Positions 40,441 to 52,900 of a stretch of DNA of 64,000 bases are shown piece by piece. The position numbers were made by a program, and so were the translations under genes. How positions within the stretch are numbered: the stretch's first letter is position 1; every line of letters starts with the position of its first letter. Where the stretch lies: contig OZ022501.1 of assembly GCA_963989385.1 (NCBI GenBank), positions 19,616,102 through 19,680,101 on the forward strand, read 5' to 3'. The notes below the pieces were generated by a model that had not been told where the DNA came from, ran no database searches, and was given only the letters and a program-made list of their open reading frames with translations. This stretch comes from Ctena decussata (taxonomy: Eukaryota; Mollusca; Bivalvia; Lucinida; Lucinidae).

Positions 40441-41373
40441 GATTTACAAAGACTATTCATAAGTATGTTGCACTGTTTGTGTTATTATGCATGCAGTATT
40501 CTACTCTTTGTTCCTTTGTTTCGGGCTTCTCATGCCTTCAGATATCAGTATTCTAAATTGAAGCATGTTTTTGCTAAGCTTAGTCATCAGTATGGCATAT
40601 TTCTTGTTGCAGTTCAGTTCCTGACCTTCAAAAATTCACTTCAGTTTTAAGGAAGAATAAAGTGGGTCGGGTAATTTATACCATTTTAAGTCCTAGATGG
40701 CTTTACATTCAACAACAAAATGTGTCACATTCAATCTTAAGCTTCTAGACTTAATTCTGGCAGAAGCAGAGTAGGTTCTTAGAAATAAAACTCACAGCAT
40801 AAATGTTATGTCATATAAAACATTACAAATAGACGCAAATAGGCGCATGTAAAAGTGCAGAAAAAATATATTTTGCATTATCCGATTTTATCCTACTTTT
40901 GATATGTCATATGTGAATGTTAGTCCTCAGCAAAAATGCAAAAAAAGCTTTCGCTGCAATTTGTTTTGGGTTTAGGGAAAAAATCGCCAGTTTGCCTGGA
41001 CTAAAAAAGTGGAGGCACCAATACGCTTCCGTAGTATTAATTGTATTTCGTCATTATTGTTCACTGGTTTTGTAGAATTCTTATATCACAATACGCACGT
41101 GCCAGTTATTGAGATGTCTATGGAACACAAATCATTGCTAAATGGTTGTTTGCTTTATTTAATGTTGAAAAGTGCATAGTTTAATGGAGAAAAAGAGCAA
41201 AAATGCATTGTTTTAATGTTTTATTTTGCTCTCCATAACAAATATTTAGATACTTTGAATGAGTAAAAACATAAAACCTGTTCATGTTACCAGGTACTAT
41301 AGTCTGACATTGTATGAACGTTTTGCCTTGAAAGACAACAGAAACACTAGCATGTACAAACTTATGTTCACTG

Positions 41374-41580
41374 GAGCCCCGGTAGCTCAGTGGGTTAGGC
41401 GCTGGCTTGCTAAGCTAGCTGTCCTGTTAAAGGCAGGAGTGGACTATAGAAGGCAAAATTAGCTACCTTTTCTCAGTTTTGGACGGACACACGGCGCCAA
41501 GTGCGTGCAACTATGGTTACGTACCGCTGAGCCACTTGGAGAACGTCGTTGGGAGAATTGAACTGAACTGAACTGAACTG
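41374..41580 (+). mobile_element. tRNA-derived SINE with (TGAAC)n tail
   Basis: Head gagccccggtagctcagtgg gttaggcgctggcttgctaa gctagc, tRNA-Ser-like with GCT in the loop position. Then a body to gagaacgtcgttgggagaat and a tail of gaactgaactgaactgaact. Older copy at 36955. Confidence 0.8.
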
Positions 41581-41809
41581 AAGATATTCTCAGTTAATAA
41601 GAAACAAATTAGACTGCCCTTCTACGCCTATGACATGTATCACATTCATATGTTATGGTACGTTATTATAGAAAACAGGAGGTTGCTAATACTTTATTAT
41701 CTAATGCATCAGACTACGCCATGATGTTGAAGGAGAATAGGTTAGACACTCAATAATGTGAATGTATACTTTATTTTGTGTTCCCACCCTCCTTTATTAG
41801 GCTTTAGGT

Positions 41810-42302
41810 TGTTACTAAATGTGTCACTGATAGTCAATGGAAAAGGAAACTCCTGTCTTATTCATTGGAAAAAGGGGGTCTATATATTATAAGACAGAGA
41901 TTATATGGATGCACTTCCTTGTTTTTTTTGCCATTTTTCAAAAGGGAAACAATTTTGTGATTTCCTGTTTGCTTACCTGTTGTTACTGAATATCACTGAT
42001 AATCACAGGAAATGGAGACTTCAGTCTAATTCATCGAAAAAAAGTCTATATATTATAAGGCACTAGAGACTTTCCTTTTTAACTTATATGGATGCACTTC
42101 CATGGTTTTTCGCCATCTTTCAAAAGGGAAATAATTTCGTTGAGTGGTTACTAAATAGCATTAATAGTCACTGGAAATGGAGATTTCTGTATTATTCATT
42201 GAAAAAAAAATCTGTATAAGGCAGAGACTCTCCATTTTAAATATGGATACACCTTAAGGGTTTTTCGCCATTCTTCAAAAGGGAGACAATTTCGTGATTT
42301 CC
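41810..42302 (+). repeat. Tandem repeat, three units of about 160 bp
   Basis: gttactaaatgtgtcactga tagtca, ggaaatggaga, tatatattataag, atggatgcacttcc, caaaagggaaacaatttcgt recur three times. Confidence 0.8.
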
Positions 42303-43820
42303 TGTAGGAACAAGACCGCAAAATGTAGAGAAGACCACCTGTCAGACTGTGCAGATGTACAGGCTGATCCAGGTTGTCTCAACATAAGGCACCTCTCTAG
42401 GTGACGTCAGTCTGACAGTGACTTACATAGGGGTTTGTAGGTATGTAAATATTAGAGTACATGTATATACAGTTAGTTTATTTATGTAAAGGTTTGAAAT
42501 TATACTGGTTATGAGGTACTTGCAATTTAGAATACACAATTATCTATTTTTGGTTATGAGGTATCCAGATCAAGACAAGTAAAACAATGACAGATGGCAC
42601 AGTAAAGTAGGCACTTGTTTGTCTATTATTTACTGAATAATATATTTGGCACTTTTTGATGATCATTTGGGAAAGGAAGTGCGAGAGATTTTAACTTGGC
42701 TTGCAATTTTCTTATGCTTTTTTCATTATATCGACATAATTACATATATTGTTGACACATACACAGTGGATGAAGTTAGGGGCATACCTTTCTATTATAC
42801 AGTCCTGCATAACATTAACAAAATGAAATCATTTGAGTCAGAGAAAATGATATACAAATTTCTAAGTAAAACAAAACTTGTCCAAAATAGACATACTTTA
42901 ACAGAAAATGGAGTCATATAATATGATTAAAATTTTAAGTTTAGATGTTAGCGGCCTACATGACGTGCAAAAACGTAGAGATATATTTTGTTACTTAAGA
43001 AATTTCAAATTAGTTGTTTACAAGACACAACCTGTTCGGAAAGTTTGGAACCATATATTCGTGCAGAGTGGGGTGGGGAGGCAGTATTTAGCTCATTCTC
43101 AACAAATCAAAGAGGGGTATGTATCTTATTTAATAATGATTTTGAATACAAAATATTACATGTTAAAGCTGATGGGGGAGGAAACTATTTGTTGTTAGAT
43201 ATTGAAATTGAGGGCTAAAGAGTTACTTTAATTACTGTTTATGGTCCAAATGAGGACACACCAGAATTTTATATTAAAGTTGCAGAGAGTTTCTAAGAAA
43301 TTGGGAATGAGACAAATATTATCTGTGGAGATTTTAACTTAGTTCAGGATCAAGACTTAGATACAAAAAACTAATTACATGTGAATAACCCAAAAGCAAA
43401 AGAGTGCGTTTTAAATCTTAAAGATGAGTTAAACTTGACTGACCCATTTAGGGAATTGAATGAAAGAGAACGAATGTATACTTGGCGTAAACCTAACCCC
43501 TTAAAACAAGCACTTTAAGATTTTTTCTTCGTTTTAGAACGTTTTATGCCTAGTGTGAACCATATAAATATATATATATTAGCCAGTTATAGATCAGACC
43601 ACTCTCCTGTAGTTTTATCGTTCCAAGTTAATGAATTTAAGAAAGGCAAAGGACTTTGGAAATTTAATAATAGTTTACTAAAAGATATTGAATATGCTAA
43701 CATAGTTAAAAAATGCATTCAGGAAACAAAAGAACAATATATGATTCCTGTTTATAGTTATGAATATGTAAAAAATAATCAAAATATAAACATACAACTA
43801 ACAGTTTCAGACCAATTATT

Positions 43821-45692
43821 ATGTCTCCCCCCTTTAGGGTCGGGAGACATATTGTTTTCCCCGGGCGTCTGTCCGTCTGTCACAAATCGTGTCCGTTCTA
43901 TAACTTAAAAACCGCTCAAGCTATATTCGCGAAACTTCATATAAATATCAATCAACATGAGACGACGTGAAGAGTGCAAGAATGGTAACTCTGGCATTTA
44001 TACTTTTTGAGTTATTTCCCTTGGAACTTAGTCCATCACAAAATTGTGTTTCAATCGTGTCCGTTCTATAACTTGAAAACCGCTCAAGCTATATTCGCGA
44101 AACTTCATATAAATATCAATCAACATGAGACGACGTGCAGAGTGCAAGAATGGTAACTCTGGCATTTATACTTTTTGAGTTATTTCCCTTGGAACTTAGT
44201 CCATCACAAAATTGTGTTTCAATCGTGTCCGTTCTATAACTTGAAAACCGCTCAAGCTATATTCGCGAAACTTTATATAAATATCAATCAACATAAGACG
44301 ACGTGCAGAGTGCAAGAATGGTAACTCTGGCATTTACTTTTTGAGTTATTTCCCTTGGAACTTAGTCCATCACAAAATTGTGTTTCAATCGTGTCCGTTC
44401 TATAACTTGAAAACCGCTCAAGCTATATTCGCGAAACTTCATATAAATATCAATCAACATGAGACGACGTGCAGAGTGCAAGAATGGTAACTCTGGCATT
44501 TATACTTTTTGAGTTATTTCCCTTGGAACTTAGTCCATCACAAAATTGTGTTTCAATTGTGTCCGCTCTATAACTTGAAAACTGCTCAAGCTTTATTCAC
44601 GAAACTTCATACTAATATCAATCAACATGAGGCGATGTGCAGAGTGCACAAATGGTAACTCTGGCATTTATACTTTTTGAGTTATTTCCCTTGGAACTTT
44701 GTCAATCACAAAATTGCGTCTCAGTCGAGTCAGTCTATAACTTTAAAACCATTCAAGCTATATTCATGAAAGTTCATACAAATATCAAGCAACATCAGAC
44801 GATGTGCAGAATGCACTCTGGCGTTTATACTTTTTGAGTTATTTCCCATGGAACTTTGTCCATCACAAAATTGCGTCTCAGTCGAGTCCGTCTATAACTT
44901 TAAAACCATTCAAGCTATATTCATGAAAGTTCATACAAATATCAATCAACATCAGACGACATGCAGAATGCAAGAACCATAACTTTAGCATTTATACTAT
45001 TTGAGTTATTTCCCTTAGAACTTTGTCAGTCACAAAATCGTGTCTCAGTCGTGTCTGCTCTATAACTTGAAAACCAGTCAAGCTATATTCACGAAACTTC
45101 ATACAAATATCAATCAACATAAGAAGAATTGCATAGTACAAGAACCATAACTCTTCATTTATACTTCTTGAGTTATTTCCCTTGGACCTTTGTCAGTCAC
45201 AAAATCGTGTCTCAATCGCTTTATTACTTGAAAACCGGACAAGCTATATTCACGAAACTTCATACAAATGTCAGTCAACACTAGACAACCTGCAGAGCAC
45301 AGCATTTATACTATTTGAGTTATTTCCCTTGGAACTTTGTCATTCACAAAATCGTGTCTCAATCGTCTAAGCTCTATAACTTGAAAACCGTTTAAGATAT
45401 ATTCATGAAACTTCATACAAATATCAGTCAACATATAAATAGACGACGTGCAGAGCACTGTTACTCTTGCATTTATATTTTTTGACAAAAACTAAATATG
45501 AATATCAGTCAACATTACATGACATGCAGAGCATAACAACTATAACTCTTGCATTTATACTTTTTACTTATTATGAATCCCTGCTTCAGGGTAGGGAAAC
45601 ATATTGTTTTTCCCTTGGCGTCTTAATGACTGACCCTTTTGACATCAAAAAGGGGGGGAGACATTCTGTTTTTTCGTAGAAAAACAATTCTA
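43821..45692 (-). mobile_element. HINE-like element inserted in the LINE, unit about 183 bp
   Basis: Terminal hairpin tgtctcccccctttagggtcgggagaca at 43822-43849 and gtctgtccgtctgtc. Then about eight to nine units of ctataacttgaaaaccgctc aagctatattcgcgaaactt... that are nearly identical in 43880-44600 and increasingly diverged to 45550. Far end gggggggagacattctgttt. The LINE frame continues on both sides. Confidence 0.85.
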
Positions 45693-48145
45693 GTTTTTAG
45701 AGGTTTTATTAACAGAAATCCGGGGTAAAACTATTTCCTATTCAGTATATAAAAAGAAACAAAAAAAAAATTAAGAGAGGAGGAGTTGCAAAAAGAAATA
45801 AAATTACTAGACTTAAACAGATTGAAAAAAAAATGGAACTTCAAATGTTAAGAAAAGAAAAAAATCCAAGGTTTACTAATAAGATCATGAGTCAGATGGG
45901 CAGAAGAAGTGGAAAGCCAACTAAATACTTTTGTAGTTTAGAGTCACGTAATTACACAAACAAAACTATTCCAAAGGTAATTAAAGAAGATGGTAACATA
46001 GTAAGTAAACAACAAGAAACAACAAGAAATACTACTTGAAGTTCAAGACTTTTATTCATTTATTCAACACTGTACATAATTATTACCATGAGGTGGCTTC
46101 AAACATAGAACATGTATTTGATAATTTAAAAGATCGTCCTATTTTGTCAGAAGAAGATCAGACGAGGAGATAGCATTTGTATTACAAAAAATGAAAAACA
46201 TTAAGAGTCCAGGTTCAGATGGTTTTTCTGCAGAATTTTTTAGATTCTTTTTTAAAGATATCAAAATATATATCGAAAATGCAATTAATGAGGGGTATGA
46301 TTTAGATGTCTTATCAGTAACACAGAGGCAAGGACTTATTACATGTTTACCCAAGGGGGATAAACCCAGACAGTATCTAAAAATTGGAGACCAATTACAC
46401 TTTTGAATGTTATTTATAAAATTGCTTAAGGATGTATTGCTGAAAGGATGAAAGCTACACTTCATGAATTAATTTCAGAAGATCAAACAGGGTTTATTAG
46501 TGGACGTTACATAGGAGAAAATACAAGATTAATATATGATATAATGCATTTTACTGAGGAAGAAAATACTGATAATTGACTTTGAAAAAGCTTTTGACTC
46601 TATCTCATGGAATTTCATACAAAAAGTTTTAAAACATTTTAATTTTGGAGAGTCTATTACAAACTAGATTTCTGTTTTCTATAAAAATATTACTTCAGCT
46701 GTAGTACAAAGTGGGTTTCTGTCTGAATTTTTTCCTATTCAGCGCGGGTGTAGACAAGGAGACCCATTGTCACCTTACATATGCATACTTTGTGCAGAAA
46801 TACTGGCATTAATGGTAAAAAGTTACAATGATATTAAGGGCATAGAAGTTGATGGTGTAGAATTCAATCTTACACAGTTCGCTGATGATACAACATTTTT
46901 CCTAGATGGATCAGAAAAGTCACTTAAAGCAGCCATGGAAACACTTGACCTTTTTGCACGTATGTCAGGCCTCAAAATAAATCTTTCAAAAACAAAAGCA
47001 GTTTGGATAGGTGCTAGAAAATTCTGTGGAGATATAAATTAGATTGGAAATAAGGGAGTTTTACAATTCTTGGAATTCAATTTTCATGTAATATTAATGA
47101 AATGTTGGAGTTAAACTTTATGGAAAAAAATACGCAAATTAATAGAGAACTTAAACAGTGGTCTAAAAGAATGATAACATCTTTTGGAAGAATAACTGTT
47201 ATAAAAATTTACTAATATCTAAATTAAATCATCTGTTTATAGCACTCCCCAATCATCAGAAGAGATTATAAATAAATCACACAAAAGTTTTTTTTTCAGT
47301 TTATTTGGCGATCTAATGTAGATAGGGTAAAAAGGGATATACTAATGCACGATTATGATTCTGATGGATTAAAAATGGTAAACATAAAAAACTATATAAC
47401 AGCACTGAAGACAACATGGGTGGGAAGGTTGATTATGTTCGAGTCTAAATACAAGCATATATTTGAAACACAATATCTTAATATTAGCACAATGATAACT
47501 AGAGACATGGAATTTATAGAAACTTCAAAGACAAACAGAAATAATGCCTTTTGGAATGACGTCTTGGATTGTATGATAACTTTGCAAATGAAAATGAAAC
47601 CACAGTTTAATTCAGATATACTTTATACAAATACATGGAATAACAAATTCCTGAAAATAAAACTATTTTTTATTAGAGATGGTATGATAAACAGATATTT
47701 TTTATAAAAGATATTTTAGATGAAGAAGGTTCTGTCTTAAATTTCAATACCTTTGGTAATAAATACAATTTGCAAATAAACTTTATGGAGTATTTTGGGG
47801 TTAAGTCAGTTGGTGAAAGTTTTATTAGAAATAGCCAAATTGTATTGTCTGATTTAGTAATCACTAACTGTTATATCCAATTCAATATAAAACAAATAAT
47901 TAAAAGTAAAAAAAGCTGTAAAGATGTTTACAAAGTATTAAATGAGCAAACTATTGTTGCAAAAAGTCAACAAAAATGGAAAGCAGAATTTGAATATACA
48001 GAATTGAAATGGAAATTAATTACAATATCCCTGCAAAGTGCTGCAATAATACTAAATTACATTGGTTTCACTATAGAATTCTTCACAGAATGTTGGCAAC
48101 AAATGATTTACTTAGTAAATATAAAATAAAACAAGATAATTTATG

Positions 48146-48424
48146 ATTGATTGATTGATTGATTAATTTATTGCTTAACGTCCACGGTAAACAACTATGG
48201 TCATGTCGGGACGGTCAGTTAACCTAAGCACACTATTCCTGGGCAGACTTAGACCTAATAAGCGGTTAACCAGTACTAAGTGCACATACTTTCGCCAGTA
48301 ACTGACAACTGCCCTTCTTGAATCAGCGGAAGGAGAAACGAAAGTATGTGGCCCGACCGGGTTTCGAACCCAGGACCTCTGACTTATGAGTCAGGTGCCC
48401 TACCGATTGCGCTACGCGGCCCGG
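48146..48424 (-). mobile_element. tRNA-derived SINE in the LINE, with 14-bp target duplication
   Basis: CAAGATAATTTATG occurs at 48132-48145 and 48425-48438. Minus strand: tRNA-like head gccgggccgcgtagcgcaat ... B-box gggttcgaaacccgg, body, then gtggacgttaagcaataaat and a tail of (AATC)n. TSD length and A-rich tail are normal for LINE-driven insertion. Confidence 0.93.
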
Positions 48425-48592
48425 CAAGATAATTTATGTACTTGTTGTAAAACGTTTCCAGAAACAATAGGGCATTTATTTTGGCACTGTGAAATTGTAC
48501 AAGAATTTTGGGATAAAATAGAGTTATGGATTGCCGAAAAAAGTGACTACATAGTAACTATTCATAAACATAGTGCTATTTTTGGGGTCTTT

Positions 48593-48703
48593 TTCAGACT
48601 GTTCCTCCAGAGCAAATTTCATAGTTGTAGGGAATCTCCTTTATAGAAATTCAGCCTTAGCAATAGCATAGCAACCACTTAAGTCATTTTATAAATACGG
48701 CGC
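48593..48703. repeat. Half copy of the CAGGGGCCGTATTCATAAA foldback MITE
   Basis: cagactgttcctccagagca aatttcatagttgtagggaa ... aaatacggcgcctg; the other arm is missing. Confidence 0.85.
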
Positions 48704-48835
48704 CTGCACGTCATCTCACTCTGTCATTCGAAGCCGAAAGTAAAACAGGATATTACGTTTGATAGAAAACAACATGACAGTGGAATTTTGAAAAAAAAAT
48801 TTTAAGGATTTTTATTGATCAAGACGTGTATGGTA

Positions 48836-48970
48836 AAGTCGGGAAAATTCGGACAACGGGTAAATTCGGACAGTGATATTGTTTCTTTTATATGTCAGTT
48901 GTTTGGAATTAAAACAAAATTAACTGGGCAAATAGTGAAAATCCTGATGGGACGGCTCATTATGACATTA
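48836..48970. repeat. Half copy of the GGTAAATTTGGACAGCAG hairpin MITE
   Basis: gggtaaattcggacagtgat attgtttcttttatatgtca gttgtttggaattaaaac matches 15834-15955. It stops in the middle of the central palindrome (tggctcattatga). Confidence 0.8.
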
Positions 48971-49598
48971 TGAAACTTAAAGAGATCGTTTCAGATCTCC
49001 CTCACTTGATATTTGGTTTGCATAGAATCTGATAATTATAAAGATGGATAAAGGACCCTCTTTGATAACTTTCAGATTGTATGCGCATCAAATATGTTAA
49101 TAAAATATCATCATCAGCTTTTGGGCATACATGAACGGGATGTGTGCGGAACAGCCTGTGCATATGTGTATGGTTTACGACAAAACATCAAAATGACATA
49201 ACGAATTAATATAAAACGAGGTAACAACATAGGAAAACATCAAATATAACATCAAAAGAAAAGGTATATCGACATTGAAAACATCGAAGACTTTCAAACA
49301 CATCATAATACGGTACATAAATAACAAATTTATCAAGTTTTTATTTAGTGAAATATTTCTTGATAGTTTTGATATGTACATTATCAGATTCTATGCAAAG
49401 GTCTTTAGGACGAGTGGTAGGCACTGTTATAATTATAATTGACAAGATGTACGCCTGCTAGTTAGTCATATGACTGACCAACATGTCCTCCGAATTTATA
49501 TTAAATGTAAATAATTTCTTTGATGCCATTTTCGAAAAATAAGCACTCCCGAAATCATCCGTAAAACTAAATACATGTACATGGAATAATTTGTTCCA

Positions 49599-49904
49599 TT
49601 AACGCCGCATGTAATCTGTTGGTCGCGTATATATGTTATCCATTTGATTATGATTAAACTCAGTGTGAGGCCACTGTCCGAACTTAGATCCTTCATTACT
49701 AAATGTTTCCAATCTCCTTTCCTTTTTTCTTTGTTTCCTTTTCTCCTTTGCTTTCTCCCTTTTTCTCCTGTTCTTTTTCCTTACTTTATGAATACCATAG
49801 TCACATAGTTCAATAAGCAGCTGAAATACTTCACAAAAGGCCAGGACTGAAAGACCTATCCATAGTCCTATAGCTCCGCCTACATCTGACAGAAACTGTG
49901 TTGG
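49599..49904 (-). CDS. DEG/ENaC channel last exon (TM2 and C-terminal tail)
   Basis: Acceptor tttttcag|CCA, then PTQFLSDVGGAIGLWIGLSV, the signature entering TM2 with the G-L-W-x-G-x-S selectivity-filter region. The hydrophobic helix ends in LLIELCDYGI. A strongly basic stretch (KVRKKNRRKREKAKEKRKQR) and a polar tail end at DYMRR and stop TAA at 49599-49601. 101 residues. The family often has a short cytoplasmic tail; the Lys/Arg block may be a membrane-lipid contact or retention signal (inference). Confidence 0.9.
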   Translation of the reverse strand, partial: PTQFLSDVGGAIGLWIGLSVLAFCEVFQLLIELCDYGIHKVRKKNRRKREKAKEKRKQRKKERRLETFSNEGSKFGQWPHTEFNHNQMDNIYTRPTDYMRR

Positions 49905-52900
49905 CTGAAAAAAGGAGAGGTTGTGTAAAAAATCTAAAATTTGAGACATCTAAAATAATTTCTGTAAGTGCCCTCAATTGGAATCGCTTGGTTTTACAAT
50001 ATAGTAATGCGCCGAAAAGCTGCAAATAAAAAAGACGCCCCAAAAAGATGCAGATAAAAAAGACAGTGTAGGCTTTGATCAGACAGTCTGACCTGGGTTT
50101 GCACTATTTGCTCAAACCTTCCTGTCCCAAAACTTAGATTTTACAGCCTATTAGAGACTTAAAGACGAACTGATATGTTCATCCTTTCTGTATAGACTAT
50201 TTTGGAAATCGTGATGAATGTAAAATGAAATGGAACAACTTCAGATTAATTCCTTACTATATAAAGCATATGAGCCGCGACACGACAAAACCAACAATGT
50301 GGTTGTGCGCCCAGCGCAGACTCAGATCAGCCTGGGCATCCGCCCAGTCTGATCAGAGTCTTCGCTGTCCGCATGGAGGTAGCTTAGACACTTAGATCTG
50401 ATCAGACAATGCGGATGTCCAGGCTGATCTGAGTCGTCGCTGGGCGCACAACCACTATGTTGGTTTTCTCGTGTCGCGGCTCATATTAAGGTGGTCTGGC
50501 CACATCTCAAGGTCTTCCGGCTTAGCAAAGACACATCCACAAAACACAGTAAATGGAACGAACACAATAGGTAGTAAGAAGATGAGGTGGGAAGACAAAA
50601 TTAAACAGTGGACAGAGATGGACTTTTCCAGCAGAAAACAGGACAATGTGGTAAGGGTTTGTTGCAAGGCTTTTTATGGTGCCCCAATGACATAGAATGA
50701 AGAATAGAAGGTATATCACATGGTGTGCCCACACTGTTATTTCATGGACCTGTTTTGTCATTACCTATATGACACGGAGAATTTACCTTTTCATTGACCT
50801 GTCGCCTAACAGCCCAGAAGGGACATGATGCTGAATCAACACTGAATCAGCGTTGATTCAACGTCATCACGCGGAATCAATGTTTAATCAAAACTGAATC
50901 AACGTTGTGTGCCCAGTGTGCCCAGGATTATGACCCAATAATGTTTGCCTTTTAGTCACTTTAAATTACAGTAACTCATTTTAGAAACTGCTTTTAGTTC
51001 CTCCGACACTCTGAAAGAAAAGTTTGTAACATCAGAAATTACCTGTATTTCGGGTTCCTCTGTGATGTTTTCAAAATTCAGATCTTCATAGTATACATTC
51101 AACTTCAAAAAGTTATGACTGAAAGAAAAAATAAATTTCACTGTAAGTATGCCAATATAGTAAAACCAAAAAGTACAATCGAGGCAACAGTAAGTTTTGA
51201 AAACTTATTTCACATGGATTTAATCCTTTGGGACTGTAAATGAGCCACGACACGACAATACAAACAAAGTGGTTGTGCGGCCAGCGGAGACTCAGATCAG
51301 CCTGGGTATTCGCCCAGTCTGATCATAGTCTTCGCTGTCCGCATGGAGGTAGCCTAGACCCTTAGCTACCTTTTGAGCGCTTAGCAAAGAGTCTGATCAG
51401 ACTCGGTAGCTGCCCAGGTTGCTCTGAGTCTGCGCCTTGCGCACAACCACTTTGTTTTCTCGTGTCGTGGCTCAAATAGTTTGAGTTTATATTTCACAAA
51501 TAATATGGTAGCCACTCTTGCCGGAAGAACTTACTCGCTCTGCAAAGCCAATTGTTTCCTTTAGGAGCAACTTCCTATTTCTGAGGGATCTTCCTTGCAC
51601 GTGTATGTGTGACCTGTGCTTGACCATTTTTATTTCAAATTCTCATAACAATGTTCCCAAGGAGTCTCAATGGTTTGATGGATGGATGACTTGCGATTTT
51701 ACGTCCTTTTAATAGTATTTCAGTCATATCAGGATGATGGGTGGGTGATAATGAAAGGCTGTGTGCACTGAAACTCCTTTTACGACTGAAAAGATTCTCG
51801 CCGCCAGCGGGGCACAAACCCAGGATCGCTAGATCAGAAGGCCAGCGCCAAACCTACTGAGCTACAGGACCTCCGAGTCTCAATAGAACGCATCCATGGT
51901 TGAACACTCCTGGCACTGAGTCTTTCTGTCCGTCCCCATTCTAATTGGAAGAGGAGAAATGAAAATGCAAATGCACAGTCTGATAAACTTTATAGCACCT
52001 TGTTCTTTTTCTATTAACATTTATAAGTAAAAACTTTGCACAGAATTGATCGGGAAAAATATGTGAATTAGAATTGCTTGGATCGGAAGAGCCCCAGTGA
52101 AGTTAAGTTAAAACACGAAAATTAAGAAAAGGTTCTGACAGACTATGTTGGAGATGTGTTTTCAAGCTAATCATTTTCAAAATGATGACAAGGGTAACGA
52201 AATGCTAAATATACAGAGTTTAAAATATAGATCGCAAAGTTTAAGAAGTTTAGGAGCCCGCCTATGAATGCCAATTAATGTCAGTGAAGTGACAGGACAC
52301 TCAAAACAAGTGTGACGGAGTCTATTCTGGGTCAGAATAAATTGAGTCGCGACACGAGAAAACCAACAAAGTGTTTGTGCGCCCAGCGCAGACTCAGCTC
52401 AGCCTGAGCATCTGCCGAAGGCTGATCAGAATCTTCCTTAAGCGCTTAAAGGGTAGCTTAGGGTCTAAGCTACCTTCATGCGAACAGCGAAGACTCTGAT
52501 CAGACCGGGCGGATGCCAAGGCTGATCTGAGTCTGCGCTGGGCGCACAAGCACTTGGTTGGTTTTCTCGTGTCGCGGCTCAGATTAATTTGTCGCCTTTC
52601 TCGCAGGGAGAAGGGGTGGGGGCTACTCTTCATGTAAAAAGTTTTTCTCTTTCATTTCTTGAAGAGTAAACCTCTTGGCGAAACAGTCTATAGTCCGTTT
52701 GCTCCCAAATGCAAACGGGGTTTTACTTATTTCTTGGAAATGATGCAAGTTCCACCAAATGTTCTGATGTCCTATTGATTCCTATTACTATGCATAACAG
52801 AATACGAAACTCCATATTTTTGGATGTTTTTATAAAATATTTTCCATTAACTGTAATGCAAAAAACTGAGCAGTTTCACTGAAGGGCGTAGTATGTTTGT

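Larger units (their letters stand above)
37347..40985. mobile_element. Large element with diverged inverted ends of about 120 bp
   Basis: agtccagtcaaattgtggaa gaacctaaaacaattgcaa...actaaaagtaggacaaaatc gg at 37347-37460 matches the inverse of 40860-40985 over most of its length. Between them lie a SINE (37855-38118) and a tandem array (38730-40440). No transposase seen; boundaries approximate. Confidence 0.5.
42908..48592 (+). pseudogene. Decayed non-LTR retrotransposon ORF2 (endonuclease, RT), L1/Tx1-like
   Basis: Pieces in order: endonuclease start MIKILSLDVSGLHDVQKRRD (42923), VTLITVYGPNEDTPEFY (43225), ICGDFNLVQDQDLD (43320), SDHSPVVLSFQVN (43600). Connector GKPTKYFCSLESRNYTNKTI (45911). 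RT: KNIKSPGSDGFSAEFFRFFF (46195), RGCRQGDPLSPYICILCAEI (46746), FADDTTFFLDGSEKSLKAAM (46881). C-terminal CTCCKTFPETIGHLFWHCEI (48439), a zf-RVT-type knuckle. The YADD box reads FADD. Many stops and frameshifts make it dead. Split by a HINE (43821-45692) and a SINE (48146-48424), and truncated at 48592 by a half MITE. L1/Tx1 placement is inference from motif style. Confidence 0.88.

Noticed and set aside
40405..40650. 81-codon ORF with hydrophobic segments
   Set aside because: Overlaps the end of a tandem array and AT-rich sequence; no homology recognised, no splice context.
42646..42921. A small gene of 91 codons before the LINE
   Set aside because: Hydrophobic, AT-rich and directly in front of the LINE ORF2; could be LINE 5' sequence, but no recognisable domain, so not listed.
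43880..45560. CRISPR-like array
   Set aside because: Units of about 183 bp are contiguous tandem copies without unique spacers, in a eukaryotic element.
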